Translations under genes and position numbers: made by a program
Assembly (NCBI RefSeq): GCF_013114625.1
Contig: NZ_VTXD01000005.1
Coordinates: 110,081 to 174,080 of the forward strand
Direction: 5' to 3'
Length of the DNA stretch: 64,000 nt
Source: Vibrio sp. 99-70-13A1
Lineage (GTDB): Bacteria; Pseudomonadota; Gammaproteobacteria; Enterobacterales; Vibrionaceae
Notes under the pieces: generated by a model
The model's database searches: none
The model's input: only the letters and a program-made list of their open reading frames with translations
What the model was told of the DNA's origin: nothing
Shown: piece after piece, positions 46,256 through 56,354 of the stretch
How positions within the stretch are numbered: the first letter of the stretch is position 1
Layout of the letters: each line of letters opens with the position of its first letter

Positions 46256-48133
46256 CTACTTACGCAGCCTATTCTCAATTTCATTCAAGCTTGAAGGGTC
46301 ATCAATTGTTGAAGGCACAACGTATTGCTCACCATCTGCAATTTGACGTATGGTTCTTCTCAAAATTTTACCCGAGCGTGTTTTAGGTAACCTTTCCACT
46401 ACCAGTGCATGCTTAAAACAAGCGACAGCACCAATTTCGTTTCTGACTTTGCCAACAAGCTCCCCTTCAAGTTGCAAGTCATCCACTTTCACACCATCTT
46501 TGAGCACAACGAAACCAAGTGGCAATTGGCCTTTCAATTCATCATGCACACCCACAACCGCACATTCGGCTATGGCTGGGTGAGCACCAACAATTTCTTC
46601 CATCTCACCTGTCGATAATCGATGTCCTGCCACGTTTATCACGTCATCAATTCGACCCATGATGAACAGGTAACCTTCCTCATCAAAATACCCACCATCA
46701 CCTGAAACATAGTAGCCTTCAAATTGGCTAAGATATCCTGACTCGAAACGGTCGTGATTCCGCCACACTGTTGGTAAGCACCCTGGAGGAAGTGGTCTTT
46801 TCAGTGCAACAAAACCTTGCTTATTCACGTCTAATTTTTCACCAAGCTCATCCAGCACTTCAACCTGGTAACCTGGAATAGGTTTGGTCGCAGAACCAGA
46901 TTTAATCGCCATCTTTTCTAAGCCAATGGGATTGCCTGCGATAGCCCAACCTGTTTCAGTTTGCCACCAGTGATCAATGACAGGCTTACCACTATGTGCT
47001 TCCACCCACTCCAATGTTGGAGGGTCTAAACGCTCACCAGCCATGAAAATAGACTTCAGCTTAGACAAGTCATAATGCTTCAGTAGCTTTCCTTCTGGGT
47101 CTTCTTTCTTAATCGCTCTAAAAGCCGTCGGCGCAGAAAAAAGAACATCAACGCTATATTCTTCACACACTCGCCAAAATGCACCTGGATCAGGTGTTCT
47201 TACTGGTTTCCCCTCAAATAAAAGCGTTGTGCAGCCATGAATCAAAGGGGCATAAACGATGTAAGAATGCCCAACAACCCAACCAACATCTGATGCAGCC
47301 CAAAAGACACCGTCTTGTGGCATATCGTAGATTGTCTGCATTGAATATTTCATCGCAACTGCATGTCCGCCGTTGTCTCGAACCACGCCTTTAGGTTTAC
47401 CTGTAGTGCCTGATGTATACAAAATATAGAGAGGATCAGTCGCGGCGACAGGAACACAAGTATGAGGGGAAGCTTTTTCTACTTCTTGTTCCCAATCTAA
47501 ATCACGCTCATTGTTCAATTCAGCTTTCGCTTGCTCTCTTTGGAAAACCACTACTTTTTCGGGCTTCCATCGGCTATCCATAATGGCTTTATCAACCAAT
47601 GGCTTATATGGCAACACCTTGTTTATTTCAATACCGCATGACGCGGTCATAATAACTTTGGGTTCCGCATCTTCGATCCGAACCGCAAGTTCATTAGGCG
47701 CGAAACCACCAAAAACGACCGAATGAATCGCCCCTATTCTTGCGCAAGCCAACATTGCCATTGCCGCTTGAGGAATCATAGGCATGTAAATAATGACCCT
47801 GTCACCTTTTTCAACACCTTGCTGAGTAAGCATTCCGGCCAGTTTTGCGACTTGATCTCGCAATTCAAAGTACGTGAATGTTTGTTTTGTCTGAGTAACC
47901 GGCGAGTCGTAAATGATCGCAACATTACTACCGCGACCATTCTCGCAATGGTAATCCAAAGCCAGCCAAGCTGTATTCATGACACCATCCGCGAACCAGC
48001 GTTCGATACCATTTTCATCTAAAAATAACGTTGTTTTTGGCTTCTCAAACCAATCTATGTTTTCTGATTGTGATTGCCAAAATGATTCAGGCTGCGTTTG
48101 AGCCCATTGATACTCTTTTAAGTAAGCAGACAT
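46256..48133 (-). CDS. prpE: Propionyl-CoA synthetase PrpE
   Basis: PrpE activates propionate to propionyl-CoA through an acyl-adenylate, the entry step of the methylcitrate cycle. The 625-residue ANL-superfamily enzyme has the P-loop 'YTSGTTGKPKGVVRDNGGH', 'WWQTETGWAI', 'SGDGGYFDEEGYLFIMGR' with the hinge Asp, and the C-terminal catalytic lysine in 'PKTRSGKILRRTIRQ'. It is the last gene of the minus-strand prp operon, 39 bases after prpF. Acetyl-CoA synthetase is less likely given the operon and PrpE-type N-terminus. Confidence 0.93.
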   Translation of the reverse strand: MSAYLKEYQWAQTQPESFWQSQSENIDWFEKPKTTLFLDENGIERWFADGVMNTAWLALDYHCENGRGSNVAIIYDSPVTQTKQTFTYFELRDQVAKLAGMLTQQGVEKGDRVIIYMPMIPQAAMAMLACARIGAIHSVVFGGFAPNELAVRIEDAEPKVIMTASCGIEINKVLPYKPLVDKAIMDSRWKPEKVVVFQREQAKAELNNERDLDWEQEVEKASPHTCVPVAATDPLYILYTSGTTGKPKGVVRDNGGHAVAMKYSMQTIYDMPQDGVFWAASDVGWVVGHSYIVYAPLIHGCTTLLFEGKPVRTPDPGAFWRVCEEYSVDVLFSAPTAFRAIKKEDPEGKLLKHYDLSKLKSIFMAGERLDPPTLEWVEAHSGKPVIDHWWQTETGWAIAGNPIGLEKMAIKSGSATKPIPGYQVEVLDELGEKLDVNKQGFVALKRPLPPGCLPTVWRNHDRFESGYLSQFEGYYVSGDGGYFDEEGYLFIMGRIDDVINVAGHRLSTGEMEEIVGAHPAIAECAVVGVHDELKGQLPLGFVVLKDGVKVDDLQLEGELVGKVRNEIGAVACFKHALVVERLPKTRSGKILRRTIRQIADGEQYVVPSTIDDPSSLNEIENRLRK

Positions 48134-48172
48134 GATGTCTCTCCATGCTCAATTCATCTCTTAAAACAGAGA

Positions 48173-49405
48173 CTAAAATGGGACTCGAACCCAACCTTCC
48201 ATTAATATGCGAGCACTTCGGCTCATCATCACTTTCTCAACCCCCCATCCGTTGTCATTTTCAAGAGCATGCGCCCCTACTTTCAACGTGCCTGATGGAT
48301 GACCAAACGTGACGTAATCTTTTACATCATCACCAACTGCTTCGCTGACAACTGTACCTGGAATTACCGCAGCAGAAGCAATCGCGACAGCCGCAGTCCC
48401 CATCATTGCGTGATGTAATTTCCCCATTGAGAGTGCACGAACAAGCAAATTAACCTCAGAGGCATTCACGGCTTTCCCACTTGAAGAAATATATTGTTTA
48501 GGCGGAGCCACAAACGCGACCTTAGGCGTATGCTGCCTTGTTTTTGCATCAGAAAGTTGCTCTATTAGCCCCATCTTTAATGCACCATGAGCGCGAATAC
48601 TTTCAAACATGGTCAGTGCTTTTTCATCAAAATTGATGTCTTCTTGTAACTCTGTTCCTTGATAGCCAAGATCTTCAGCGTTAATGAAAATGGTCGGTAT
48701 TCCTGAATTAATCAGCGTCGCATTAATGACTCCAAGCTCTGGCACTTCTAGTTCATCAATTAAGTTACCCGTTGGAAACATAGAGCCACTTTCATCTGCA
48801 GGTTTTACAAAATCCACTTGGATTTCTGCCGCTGGAAATGTAACGCCATCTAATTCAAAACCACCAGTTTCCTGTACCACTCCCTCATGAATTGGCACAT
48901 GGATGATGATGGTTTTCTCTATATTGACTTGCCATACTCGAACCTTGACGATGCCATTCTTTGGGATGCGCTCTTTAGCAACCAAACCACTATGAATAGC
49001 AAATGGACCGACTGCCGCGGATAGATTTCCGCAATTTCCACTCCAATCGACAAAGGGTTTATCAATCGCCACTTGTCCGAACAGATAATCAACATCGTGT
49101 TCAGCTTTAGTACTTTTGGAAACAATGACCGTTTTGCTGGTACTTGACGTTGCCCCACCCATCCCATCGGTTTGCTTACCATATGGATCAGGGCTACCTA
49201 TCACGCGCAGCAGTAAATTGTCCCTTGCCTCACCCGCTATTTGCGCTTCTTCTGGCAAGTCTTCTAAGTTAAAGAAAACGCCTTTACTTGTTCCGCCACG
49301 CATATAAGTGGCGGGAACTCTCACTTGTGGCATTAGGTTTTGCGAGTATATATCACCACCAGCGTCCGATTTTTCAGTAATGGATGGAGCTGTAAATTTG
49401 ATCAT
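48173..49405 (-). CDS. prpF: 2-methylaconitate cis-trans isomerase PrpF
   Basis: PrpF isomerises the 2-methylaconitate made by AcnD so that the aconitase step can finish. The 410-residue product has the PrpF-family start 'PATYMRGGTSKGVFFNLEDLP', the conserved 'DYLFGQVAIDKPFVDWSGNC' and 'GNCGNLSAAVGPFAI'. The latter holds a catalytic-type residue loop of the diaminopimelate-epimerase-like fold. GAGCGGGAA precedes the ATG at 49405. Ten bases separate it from acnD; the acnD-prpF pair marks the AcnD type of the pathway in place of PrpD. Confidence 0.93.
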   Translation of the reverse strand: MIKFTAPSITEKSDAGGDIYSQNLMPQVRVPATYMRGGTSKGVFFNLEDLPEEAQIAGEARDNLLLRVIGSPDPYGKQTDGMGGATSSTSKTVIVSKSTKAEHDVDYLFGQVAIDKPFVDWSGNCGNLSAAVGPFAIHSGLVAKERIPKNGIVKVRVWQVNIEKTIIIHVPIHEGVVQETGGFELDGVTFPAAEIQVDFVKPADESGSMFPTGNLIDELEVPELGVINATLINSGIPTIFINAEDLGYQGTELQEDINFDEKALTMFESIRAHGALKMGLIEQLSDAKTRQHTPKVAFVAPPKQYISSSGKAVNASEVNLLVRALSMGKLHHAMMGTAAVAIASAAVIPGTVVSEAVGDDVKDYVTFGHPSGTLKVGAHALENDNGWGVEKVMMSRSARILMEGWVRVPF

Positions 49406-49415
49406 TTCCCGCTCC

Positions 49416-52184
49416 TTATTGTGCTAAAAAATCTTGAGCAAAGCGTTGTAGAACACCGCCTGCGTTATAAACTAAAACTTCGTCAGCGGTATCTAGTCGG
49501 CACGTCACTGGAAGGTCGATCTTCTCGCCATTCTTTCTAGTAATAACTAAAACCAAATCGCCTCTTGGTTCAATGTCACCGATCACGTCATAAAGCTCTG
49601 TGCCATCTAACTCAAGCGTATGGCGATTAACACCTTCTTTAAACTGCAACGGCATCACGCCCATCCCAACTAAATTAGTGCGGTGAATTCTTTCAAACCC
49701 TTCAGCTACAATCGCTTCCACTCCAGCCAAGCGAACTCCTTTTGCCGCCCAGTCTCTGGAAGACCCTTGCCCATAGTCTGCGCCAGCAACAATGATTAAC
49801 GGTTGCTTTCTATCCATATAGGTTTCAATGGCTTCCCACATTCGGGTCACTTTGCCTTCAGGTTCAATTCGAGCAAAAGAACCTTGAACGACCTGTCCAT
49901 CTTCTTTAACCATTTCATTGAATAGTTTCGGATTGGCAAAGGTTGCTCGCTGAGCGGTTAAGTGATCCCCCCGGTGAGTGGCGTAAGAATTAAAGTCTTC
50001 CTCAGGCAAGCCCATTTTTGCTAAGTATTCACCCGCAGCGCTGCTCGCTAAGATCGCATTTGAAGGTGATAAATGATCAGTGGTGATATTGTCGCCAAGA
50101 ACGGCTAGCGGGCGCATTCCCGACAATATGCTCTTGCTTTCATTAGCAGCATTCTGTTTTCTTTCTTGATCGAGTTTACCTAATAGCTTGGGTTTACCTA
50201 ATAGATCAAGGTTGCCTGATAAAGCGGATTCCCAATATGGAGGACGACGAATATAGGTACTCATCTCTCGCCAATCATAAAGAGGGTTAGAATTGGCTTG
50301 CTGATTATCTTGTTTAAACATTTGGATATAGATCTGTTTAAACTGTTCGGGTTTAACATGCTGGTTCACCACCGCGTCAATCTCTTCATCACTTGGCCAT
50401 AAATCACTGAGATAAATGTCCTGACCGCTCATATCTTTCCCTAGAGAATCACGTTCAATATCAAAACGGATCGATCCTGCAAGCGCGTAAGCAACAACTA
50501 AAGGTGGTGAAGCTAAAAACGCTTGTTTGGCATATGGGTGAATTCGGCCATCAAAATTTCTGTTACCCGAAAGTACCGCAGTTGAATACAAATCTCGGTC
50601 GACAATTTCTTTTTGAATGTTAGGGTCAAGTGCACCGCTCATACCATTACAAGTTGTGCAGGCATACGCGACAATACCAAACCCTAACTTTTCCAATTCA
50701 GTGAGTAGACCAGCATCTTCAAGATATAACTTGGCGACTTTAGAACCCGGAGCAAAAGAAGTTTTCACCCAAGGTTTACGAACTAACCCAAGTTGGTTGG
50801 CTTTTTTAGCAAGCAATGCTGCAGCAACCACGTTTCTAGGATTACTGGTATTAGTACACGAAGTAATTGCGGCAATGATCACCGCGCCATCAGGTAGCGG
50901 TTCGCTAGTTAAATGAGTAGGCAGATGCTCGGTAGATTGAGGATTGGTAGATAACGGTTTGGCTTCTAATCCAACGTCAATTTTGTCTGTATTGGATTGC
51001 TTTCTGGCGATCCCTTGCTCAACCAATTCCGAAGTAGGTAAGCGTCTATGAGGATTAGAAGGCCCTGCCAATGTTCGTGTGACACTTGATAAATCAAACT
51101 CAAGAACACGTTCATATTTGGCAGTTTCTAAATCACTTGCCCATAGCCCAGTTTGTTTCGCGTAAGCTTCAACTAATTCAACCTGTTCAGGCTCTCGACC
51201 CGTCAATTTCAAATAGTTAATGGTTTGCTCATCAATATAGAACATACCTGCCGTCGCGCCGTATTCAGGCGTCATATTTGAAATAGTGGCGCGGTCACCA
51301 ATCGTTAATTCTTTTGTGCCTTCACCAAAGAACTCTAAATATGCGGATACCACTCGTTCGTTACGCAGAAACTCAGTAATCGCCAAAACAATATCGGTTG
51401 CTGTGATACCAGCTTGACGTTTTCCTACCAATTTTACGCCAACAATATCAGGTAAGCGCATCATTGATGGTCGCCCCAGCATCACGGTTTCGGCTTCTAA
51501 ACCACCTACACCAATAGCAATTACACCTAATGAATCGACATGAGGAGTATGGCTATCGGTTCCTACACAGGTATCAGGGAATGCTATGCCATTTTTCACT
51601 TGGACAACCGGAGACATTTTCTCCAGATTGATTTGGTGCATAATTCCGTTGCCAGCAGGGATAACACTGACATTTTCAAACGCCGTTTTGCACCATTCAA
51701 TGAAGTGAAAACGGTCTTCATTTCGTCTTTCTTCTATCGCGCGGTTTTTTTCGAACGCATCTTGCTCAAAACCCGCATGCTCAACGGCTAACGAGTGATC
51801 AACAATAAGTTGAGTCTCTACTACCGGATTCACTTTTGCAGGGTCCCCACCTTGTTCTGCAATCGCATCACGGAGACCAGCCAAATCAACCAATGCGGTT
51901 TGACCTAAAATGTCATGGCAAACGACACGAGCTGGGTACCAAGGAAAATCTAGATCTTGTTTACGTTCAATTAACTGCTTTAAAGAAGCGACTAATGCTT
52001 CTGGTTCACAGCGTCGTACTAAATTTTCCGCTAAGACACGCGAAGTATATGGCAGCGTTTCGTATGCGCCTTTTTCTATCTCATCAACGGCAGCTTTTGC
52101 ATCGAAATACTCAAGTTGTGTTCCTTTTAGTATTTTCCGATATTGATAATTCAATGCCGCAGAATTTGTACTTAAATCACTCAT
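49416..52184 (-). CDS. acnD: Fe/S-dependent 2-methylcitrate dehydratase AcnD
   Basis: AcnD dehydrates 2-methylcitrate to 2-methylaconitate. The product is about 922 residues, the size of monomeric aconitases. The 4Fe-4S ligands are in 'ITSCTNTSNP' and 'YACTTCNGMSG'; 'DSHTPHVDSLG' and 'YGQGSSRDWAAKG' are the aconitase active-site segments. I prefer the ATG at 52184 (MSDLSTN), with GGA seven bases upstream, over the frame start at 52196. It sits between prpC and prpF and needs PrpF for full cycle activity. An ordinary AcnA is possible by sequence alone, but the context is decisive. Confidence 0.92.
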   Translation of the reverse strand: MSDLSTNSAALNYQYRKILKGTQLEYFDAKAAVDEIEKGAYETLPYTSRVLAENLVRRCEPEALVASLKQLIERKQDLDFPWYPARVVCHDILGQTALVDLAGLRDAIAEQGGDPAKVNPVVETQLIVDHSLAVEHAGFEQDAFEKNRAIEERRNEDRFHFIEWCKTAFENVSVIPAGNGIMHQINLEKMSPVVQVKNGIAFPDTCVGTDSHTPHVDSLGVIAIGVGGLEAETVMLGRPSMMRLPDIVGVKLVGKRQAGITATDIVLAITEFLRNERVVSAYLEFFGEGTKELTIGDRATISNMTPEYGATAGMFYIDEQTINYLKLTGREPEQVELVEAYAKQTGLWASDLETAKYERVLEFDLSSVTRTLAGPSNPHRRLPTSELVEQGIARKQSNTDKIDVGLEAKPLSTNPQSTEHLPTHLTSEPLPDGAVIIAAITSCTNTSNPRNVVAAALLAKKANQLGLVRKPWVKTSFAPGSKVAKLYLEDAGLLTELEKLGFGIVAYACTTCNGMSGALDPNIQKEIVDRDLYSTAVLSGNRNFDGRIHPYAKQAFLASPPLVVAYALAGSIRFDIERDSLGKDMSGQDIYLSDLWPSDEEIDAVVNQHVKPEQFKQIYIQMFKQDNQQANSNPLYDWREMSTYIRRPPYWESALSGNLDLLGKPKLLGKLDQERKQNAANESKSILSGMRPLAVLGDNITTDHLSPSNAILASSAAGEYLAKMGLPEEDFNSYATHRGDHLTAQRATFANPKLFNEMVKEDGQVVQGSFARIEPEGKVTRMWEAIETYMDRKQPLIIVAGADYGQGSSRDWAAKGVRLAGVEAIVAEGFERIHRTNLVGMGVMPLQFKEGVNRHTLELDGTELYDVIGDIEPRGDLVLVITRKNGEKIDLPVTCRLDTADEVLVYNAGGVLQRFAQDFLAQ

Positions 52185-52261
52185 AATTCCATCCATGAAT
52201 CTAACCTAATGGTCGATTGCCTTAATTTAGACAATCACAACATGCTCCATTCGACTGGTTA

Positions 52262-53404
52262 CTATCGCTTTTCGATTGGCAACCACTCTTGGTGTTCAGG
52301 GCCGTCATAGTCAGCACTTGGTCGAATGATTCGGTTATTTTCACGCTGTTCGAACACATGAGCAGCCCAGCCAGTTAGCCTGCTCATCACAAAAATTGGC
52401 GTGAATAATTTGGTGGGAATATCCATAAAATGATAAGCCGATGCATGGAAGAAGTCCGCATTACAGAACAAGCCTTTCTCACGTTTCATCACGGATTCAA
52501 CTCGCTCAGAAACCGCATACAAATGAGTATCACCTACGCTTTCTGACAATTCTTTTGACCAGCGTTTAATCAACGCATTACGAGGGTCACTTTCACGATA
52601 AATAGCGTGACCAAAACCCATAATTTTGTCTTTATTTTCTAGCATATTGAGAATATTAGCTTCAGCTTCATCTGGTGTTAGCCAGCCTTGAATCATATCC
52701 ATCGCGGCTTCATTTGCTCCGCCATGTAATGGACCTCTCAATGTGCCAATTGCTCCTGTAATGCAGGAGTGCAAATCAGATAAAGTCGATGCACACACTC
52801 TAGCTGCAAAAGTGGATGCATTGAACTCATGCTCAGCGTAGAGAATGAGCGAACAATGCATGACTTTTTTATGTAAATCTGATGGTGAGTTGCCCGTTAG
52901 CATTTTTAAGAAATAGCCACCTATACAAGCTTCGCTATGATCTTTTGTTTCAATGCGAACACCATCGTGGCTAAAGCGATACCAGTAGCAAATAATTGCA
53001 GGGAATAACGCTAGCATTCGTTCAGTGGCTTTTAATTGCTGAGTGAAATTCTGCTCTTGTTCTAAGTTACCAAGTACAGAGCAACCTGTTCTCATCACAT
53101 CCATTGGGTGCGCACTTGCAGGTATCAGCTCTAAAGCTTGCTTCAGCTCTGTTGGTAAGCCCCTTAAGCCAATCAATTCCGTTTTGTATTCGTCTAACTC
53201 ACTTTGATTAGGCAAGTGCCCTCTCAAAAGTAAATGAGCGACTTCCTCAAACTCCGCGTTATTCGCTAAGTCTGATATATCGTAGCCTCGGTAAGTGAGA
53301 CCCGTTCCTGATTGTCCGACAGTGCATAATGATGTACTTCCAGCGCTTTGACCTCTAAGACCTGCGCCACCTATAGCTTGATTCTTATTAGAAGAATTCG
53401 GCAT
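52262..53404 (-). CDS. prpC: 2-methylcitrate synthase PrpC
   Basis: PrpC condenses propionyl-CoA and oxaloacetate to 2-methylcitrate. The 380-residue citrate-synthase-family enzyme has 'GTGLTYRGYDISDLA', 'PLHGGANEAAMDMI' with the first catalytic His, 'MGFGHAIYRESDPR' with the second, and 'FHASAYHFMDIPTKLFTPIF' with the catalytic Asp. AAGGAG lies six bases before the ATG. It is shorter than hexameric citrate synthase GltA, as expected for PrpC. A 217-base gap, with nothing notable in it, separates it from prpB. Confidence 0.93.
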   Translation of the reverse strand: MPNSSNKNQAIGGAGLRGQSAGSTSLCTVGQSGTGLTYRGYDISDLANNAEFEEVAHLLLRGHLPNQSELDEYKTELIGLRGLPTELKQALELIPASAHPMDVMRTGCSVLGNLEQEQNFTQQLKATERMLALFPAIICYWYRFSHDGVRIETKDHSEACIGGYFLKMLTGNSPSDLHKKVMHCSLILYAEHEFNASTFAARVCASTLSDLHSCITGAIGTLRGPLHGGANEAAMDMIQGWLTPDEAEANILNMLENKDKIMGFGHAIYRESDPRNALIKRWSKELSESVGDTHLYAVSERVESVMKREKGLFCNADFFHASAYHFMDIPTKLFTPIFVMSRLTGWAAHVFEQRENNRIIRPSADYDGPEHQEWLPIEKR

Positions 53405-53621
53405 TGTGAACTCCTTTTCTGTTTTAGCGTGTGTGCTCTCTTTGGAGCGATTGCTTTTTAACTGCGATTTATGAGTTTCGACACATTTAACCGCTAGCTA
53501 GCGCACGTAACACAAGACTAAATTTTCACGTTATTGGATTAGGTTATTTTTAATAATTACTTTTGTTCTGCTTAGCTCTTTTTATTCTGCTTAGCTTAGT
53601 TTTCTTATGTTTACTACAGCC

Positions 53622-54518
53622 TTATTCACTTTTGAAAAGCTGGTCTAATTTATCTTCATAGTCATGATAGTTAAGGTGCTGATACAGCTCTTTTCGTGTT
53701 TGCATTTCCCCTAACAAAGCTTCTTGGTTACCTTGCTCAAGTAAATGGGTGTAAACCATTTCAGCCGCTTTATTCATGGCTCTAAAAGCACTTAGCGGGT
53801 ACAACACCATGTCTACTTTTGAATCCGCCAGCTCCTGAGTATTAAATAATGGTGTTTGTCCAAACTCAGTAATATTCGCCAAGATAGGAACGTGCTTTCC
53901 TGTAGCAGATTCAAGAGATGTTGAGAATTGAACATACTGCTCTAAAGTATTCATCGCCTCAGGGAAGATCATATCTGCCCCCGCTTCCACACAAGCAATG
54001 GCTCGCTCAATGGCACTATCAATACCCTCTACTGCTAGGGCATCAGTTCTTGCCATCAAAACAAATTCAGGGTTAATGCGAGCATCAGCAGCGGCTTTAA
54101 CTCGGTCCACCATTTCTTGCTGGCTGACAATGGCTTTATTCGGGCGATGACCACAGCGCTTTTGGGCAACTTGATCTTCCATGTGAACAGCAGCAGCTCC
54201 TGCTTTTTCCATCGCTTTAATGGTACGAGCAATATTAAATGCCCCGCCGAAACCCGTATCAATATCCACGAGCAGTGGAAGATTACAGGCGTTGGTGATC
54301 CTTTCGACATCCACCAGCACATCATTCAAGGTTGTGATCCCTAGATCAGGCAGCCCATATGACGCGTTGGCAATTCCTCCTCCCGATAGGTAAATCGCTT
54401 GATGACCTAAATTTTTCGCCATCATCGCGCAATACGGATTAATCGTGCCGACGACTTGAAGTGGGTTATTGTTTTCAACTGCACGTCGAAACTTCGCTCC
54501 GGGGCTTAAACTCATCAT
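53622..54518 (-). CDS. prpB: 2-methylisocitrate lyase PrpB
   Basis: PrpB splits 2-methylisocitrate into pyruvate and succinate, the last step of the cycle. The 298-residue product has the isocitrate-lyase-superfamily features '[18 protein letters not shown]' (Mg site), '[18 protein letters not shown]' with the catalytic Cys of KRCGH, and '[12 protein letters not shown]'. AGGAG lies five bases before the ATG at 54518 (a second ATG follows directly). It comes 78 bases after the gntR-type regulator stop on the same strand. Confidence 0.94.
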   Translation of the reverse strand: MMSLSPGAKFRRAVENNNPLQVVGTINPYCAMMAKNLGHQAIYLSGGGIANASYGLPDLGITTLNDVLVDVERITNACNLPLLVDIDTGFGGAFNIARTIKAMEKAGAAAVHMEDQVAQKRCGHRPNKAIVSQQEMVDRVKAAADARINPEFVLMARTDALAVEGIDSAIERAIACVEAGADMIFPEAMNTLEQYVQFSTSLESATGKHVPILANITEFGQTPLFNTQELADSKVDMVLYPLSAFRAMNKAAEMVYTHLLEQGNQEALLGEMQTRKELYQHLNYHDYEDKLDQLFKSE

Positions 54519-54596
54519 TGGTTCTCCTGTTAATACTGCTTATCTATTTATTCTTTTGGTAAGTTAAAAATTGGGCTGGCTGATACAGGACTAGCA

Positions 54597-55340
54597 TTAC
54601 GCTGTGCTGATCTGCTGCTCTATTAGAGTTCGACTTCCTGATATGTGCCGTCTCATCAGCATTTCTGCTAATTCCTCATCACCATTTTTGATCGCCTGAA
54701 GAATATATTTATGCTCATCAAGCGCTTGCTCTGGGCGAGATTGAGATCGCGGCACTTGATATCGGTACATTCGAAGAAGGTGATATAACTCATTGCACAA
54801 TAAGGAAATAAGTTGAGTATTTCGACTGGCTTTGATGATGCGATAATGGAAATCAAAATCGCCGTGTTGATGAAAATAGGAAGATCCTTCTACTTCATCA
54901 ATATGCTGTGAGTGGGTTGACAATAGCCCTTCAAGCGCAAGTAATTCTTCTCGGGTGATATGGCGCGCAGCTAGTCGCGCTGCCATACCTTCTAGAGCTT
55001 CACGAACGGCATACAGCTCTATCAGTTTGTCTGGAGAGAAAGTAATAACACGAGCGCCAACATGAGGAATTCGTTCTATCAGCCCCAAACCTTCCACGCG
55101 CATAATGGCTTCACGCAACGGGCCGCGACTTACTTCAAAACGCTTTGCTAATTCTGGCTCTGAGATTTTACTTCCTGGGGCAATCGAGCCACCTACAATG
55201 GCTTCAATTAAATACTCAGTAAGACTTTCTGATTTGGTATTTTGAGATTCAGGCTTATTGCTTTCTTTGTCACTTGTACGAGTTTCTTTATCGCTTGGAC
55301 GAATGTTTGTTTCGTTATTTACCGAAAGCGCACTATTCAT
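54597..55340 (-). CDS. GntR/FCD-family regulator of the prp operon (PrpQ-like)
   Basis: The product has an N-terminal winged helix ('LAKRFEVSRGPLREAIMRVEGLGLI' in parts, with the GntR hallmark SRGPLREA) and a C-terminal FCD ligand domain with metal-binding histidines ('FHQHGDFDFHYRII'). Start chosen at 55340 (MNSALSV), with AAGGTG six bases upstream; the frame opens at 55364. It is first in the prp operon and is likely autoregulated: three TTGTCGACAA-like palindromes lie upstream. Vibrio and Shewanella use a GntR protein (PrpQ) for this pathway instead of the sigma-54 PrpR; the assignment here is by position. About 35 Ser/Glu/Lys-rich residues precede the DNA-binding domain. Confidence 0.9.
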   Translation of the reverse strand: MNSALSVNNETNIRPSDKETRTSDKESNKPESQNTKSESLTEYLIEAIVGGSIAPGSKISEPELAKRFEVSRGPLREAIMRVEGLGLIERIPHVGARVITFSPDKLIELYAVREALEGMAARLAARHITREELLALEGLLSTHSQHIDEVEGSSYFHQHGDFDFHYRIIKASRNTQLISLLCNELYHLLRMYRYQVPRSQSRPEQALDEHKYILQAIKNGDEELAEMLMRRHISGSRTLIEQQISTA

Positions 55341-55390
55341 GGGTAACACCTTATACTTAGCCATTCATTGTGAGCTATCTGGTTACTCAC

Positions 55391-55402
55391 ATTGTCTACA
55401 AT
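55391..55402. promoter_or_regulatory. Putative PrpQ-type operator 1
   Basis: ATTGTCTACAAT is an inverted repeat with one mismatch from ATTGTCGACAAT. It is the copy nearest the gntR start, about 50 bases upstream. Confidence 0.6.
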
Positions 55403-55432
55403 TTGTTCTTCTGAATATAAAATAGACGATAA

Positions 55433-55446
55433 AAGTGTCGACAATC
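55433..55446. promoter_or_regulatory. Putative PrpQ-type operator 2
   Basis: AAGTGTCGACAATC carries the GTCGAC core and an imperfect TTGTCGACAA. It is 19 bases (centre to centre) from operator 3. Confidence 0.6.
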
Positions 55447-55451
55447 AAGTG

Positions 55452-55465
55452 AATTGTCGACAATT
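55452..55465. promoter_or_regulatory. Putative PrpQ-type operator 3
   Basis: AATTGTCGACAATT is a perfect 14-base palindrome and the best match to a GntR/FCD operator in the region between gntR and the araC-type gene. Confidence 0.72.
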
Positions 55466-55510
55466 TAGACTAAGGTAGTAGTGTTGAAGAGTGGAATATG
55501 AAAAGTGTAT

Positions 55511-56326
55511 TTATTGGAAGAATGATTGATAAAGCCTTGGTGTAACAGCAGTTCTCTTCTTAAAGTTGCGTTGAAAATGCGCCTGGTCTGAAAAACCTAA
55601 TTGATTTGAAGTGTCGACAATTGTTTGTCCGGTTTTGAGCATCTCTTTTGCTCGCTTAATCCTTTCATCCAATAAGTACGCATGTGGGGATAAGCCGTAA
55701 TACTGCTTAAAAGTTCGAATTAGGTGATATTGACTGACTCCAATTTCTTGGGATAAGTCGGTTAAAGACAAGTTAGAGTCGAGGTTATCAATAAGTTTTT
55801 CTTTCACTCTTGAAAGATGAGGAGCGGTAAACACTTTGCTATTTTTAGACTTAGTTGAAAGCGTAAAGCCTTTACGTATAAATTCGAATAATTGATATTC
55901 AGCTTCAAGTGCACTTTCTCCACAAATAAGGCTCCGGTACAAAGCTTGAAATTGTCGCTGCAGGTCAGTGCGCCTTTCAAAGTCATTTTCAAAAGCAAAA
56001 TAGTCATGGCTTGTGCTATCTAAGATTTGCTGCTGAACCTTTCCCATCCAAAGACTATCGACAAACAACATGGAATAAGACCAGTGACCCTGCTCAGGGT
56101 TACAGGAATGGACATCAGCAGGGTTTATTGTAACTACATCATTTGCGCCAATACTATGTTGGCTTCCGAGGTTGGTATATGCAGCCTGCCCGCTATTGAT
56201 TATTCCAAAAGAAAACTCATCATGTGAGTGCGCTTCGTAACAAGCCTTCGAATCACTTGCTACTCGAATTTCAATTTGAGGTAATAACGAGCTTTGTTTA
56301 AACGCAACTGAATTATCCTTTGCCAT
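55511..56326 (-). CDS. AraC-family transcriptional regulator
   Basis: The 271-residue product has an N-terminal cupin-like arm ('CYEAHSHDEFSFGIINSGQA') and a C-terminal double helix-turn-helix ('LSLTDLSQEIGVSQYHLIRTFKQYYG' in parts, then 'VDTSNQLGFSDQAHFQRNFK'). This AraC type often controls a neighbouring LysE exporter, and the next gene upstream on the same strand is a LysE gene only 28 bases away, so the two probably form one unit. A TGTCGACAATTG sequence inside the 3' part resembles the prp operators. Confidence 0.9.
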   Translation of the reverse strand: MAKDNSVAFKQSSLLPQIEIRVASDSKACYEAHSHDEFSFGIINSGQAAYTNLGSQHSIGANDVVTINPADVHSCNPEQGHWSYSMLFVDSLWMGKVQQQILDSTSHDYFAFENDFERRTDLQRQFQALYRSLICGESALEAEYQLFEFIRKGFTLSTKSKNSKVFTAPHLSRVKEKLIDNLDSNLSLTDLSQEIGVSQYHLIRTFKQYYGLSPHAYLLDERIKRAKEMLKTGQTIVDTSNQLGFSDQAHFQRNFKKRTAVTPRLYQSFFQ

Positions 56327-56354
56327 TCCCTGTCACCGCTATTCCTTGTCACCG

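Noticed and set aside
46350..46618. Antisense reading frames opposite prpE
   Set aside because: Overlap the well-supported PrpE frame; composition follows from the codon pattern of the real gene.
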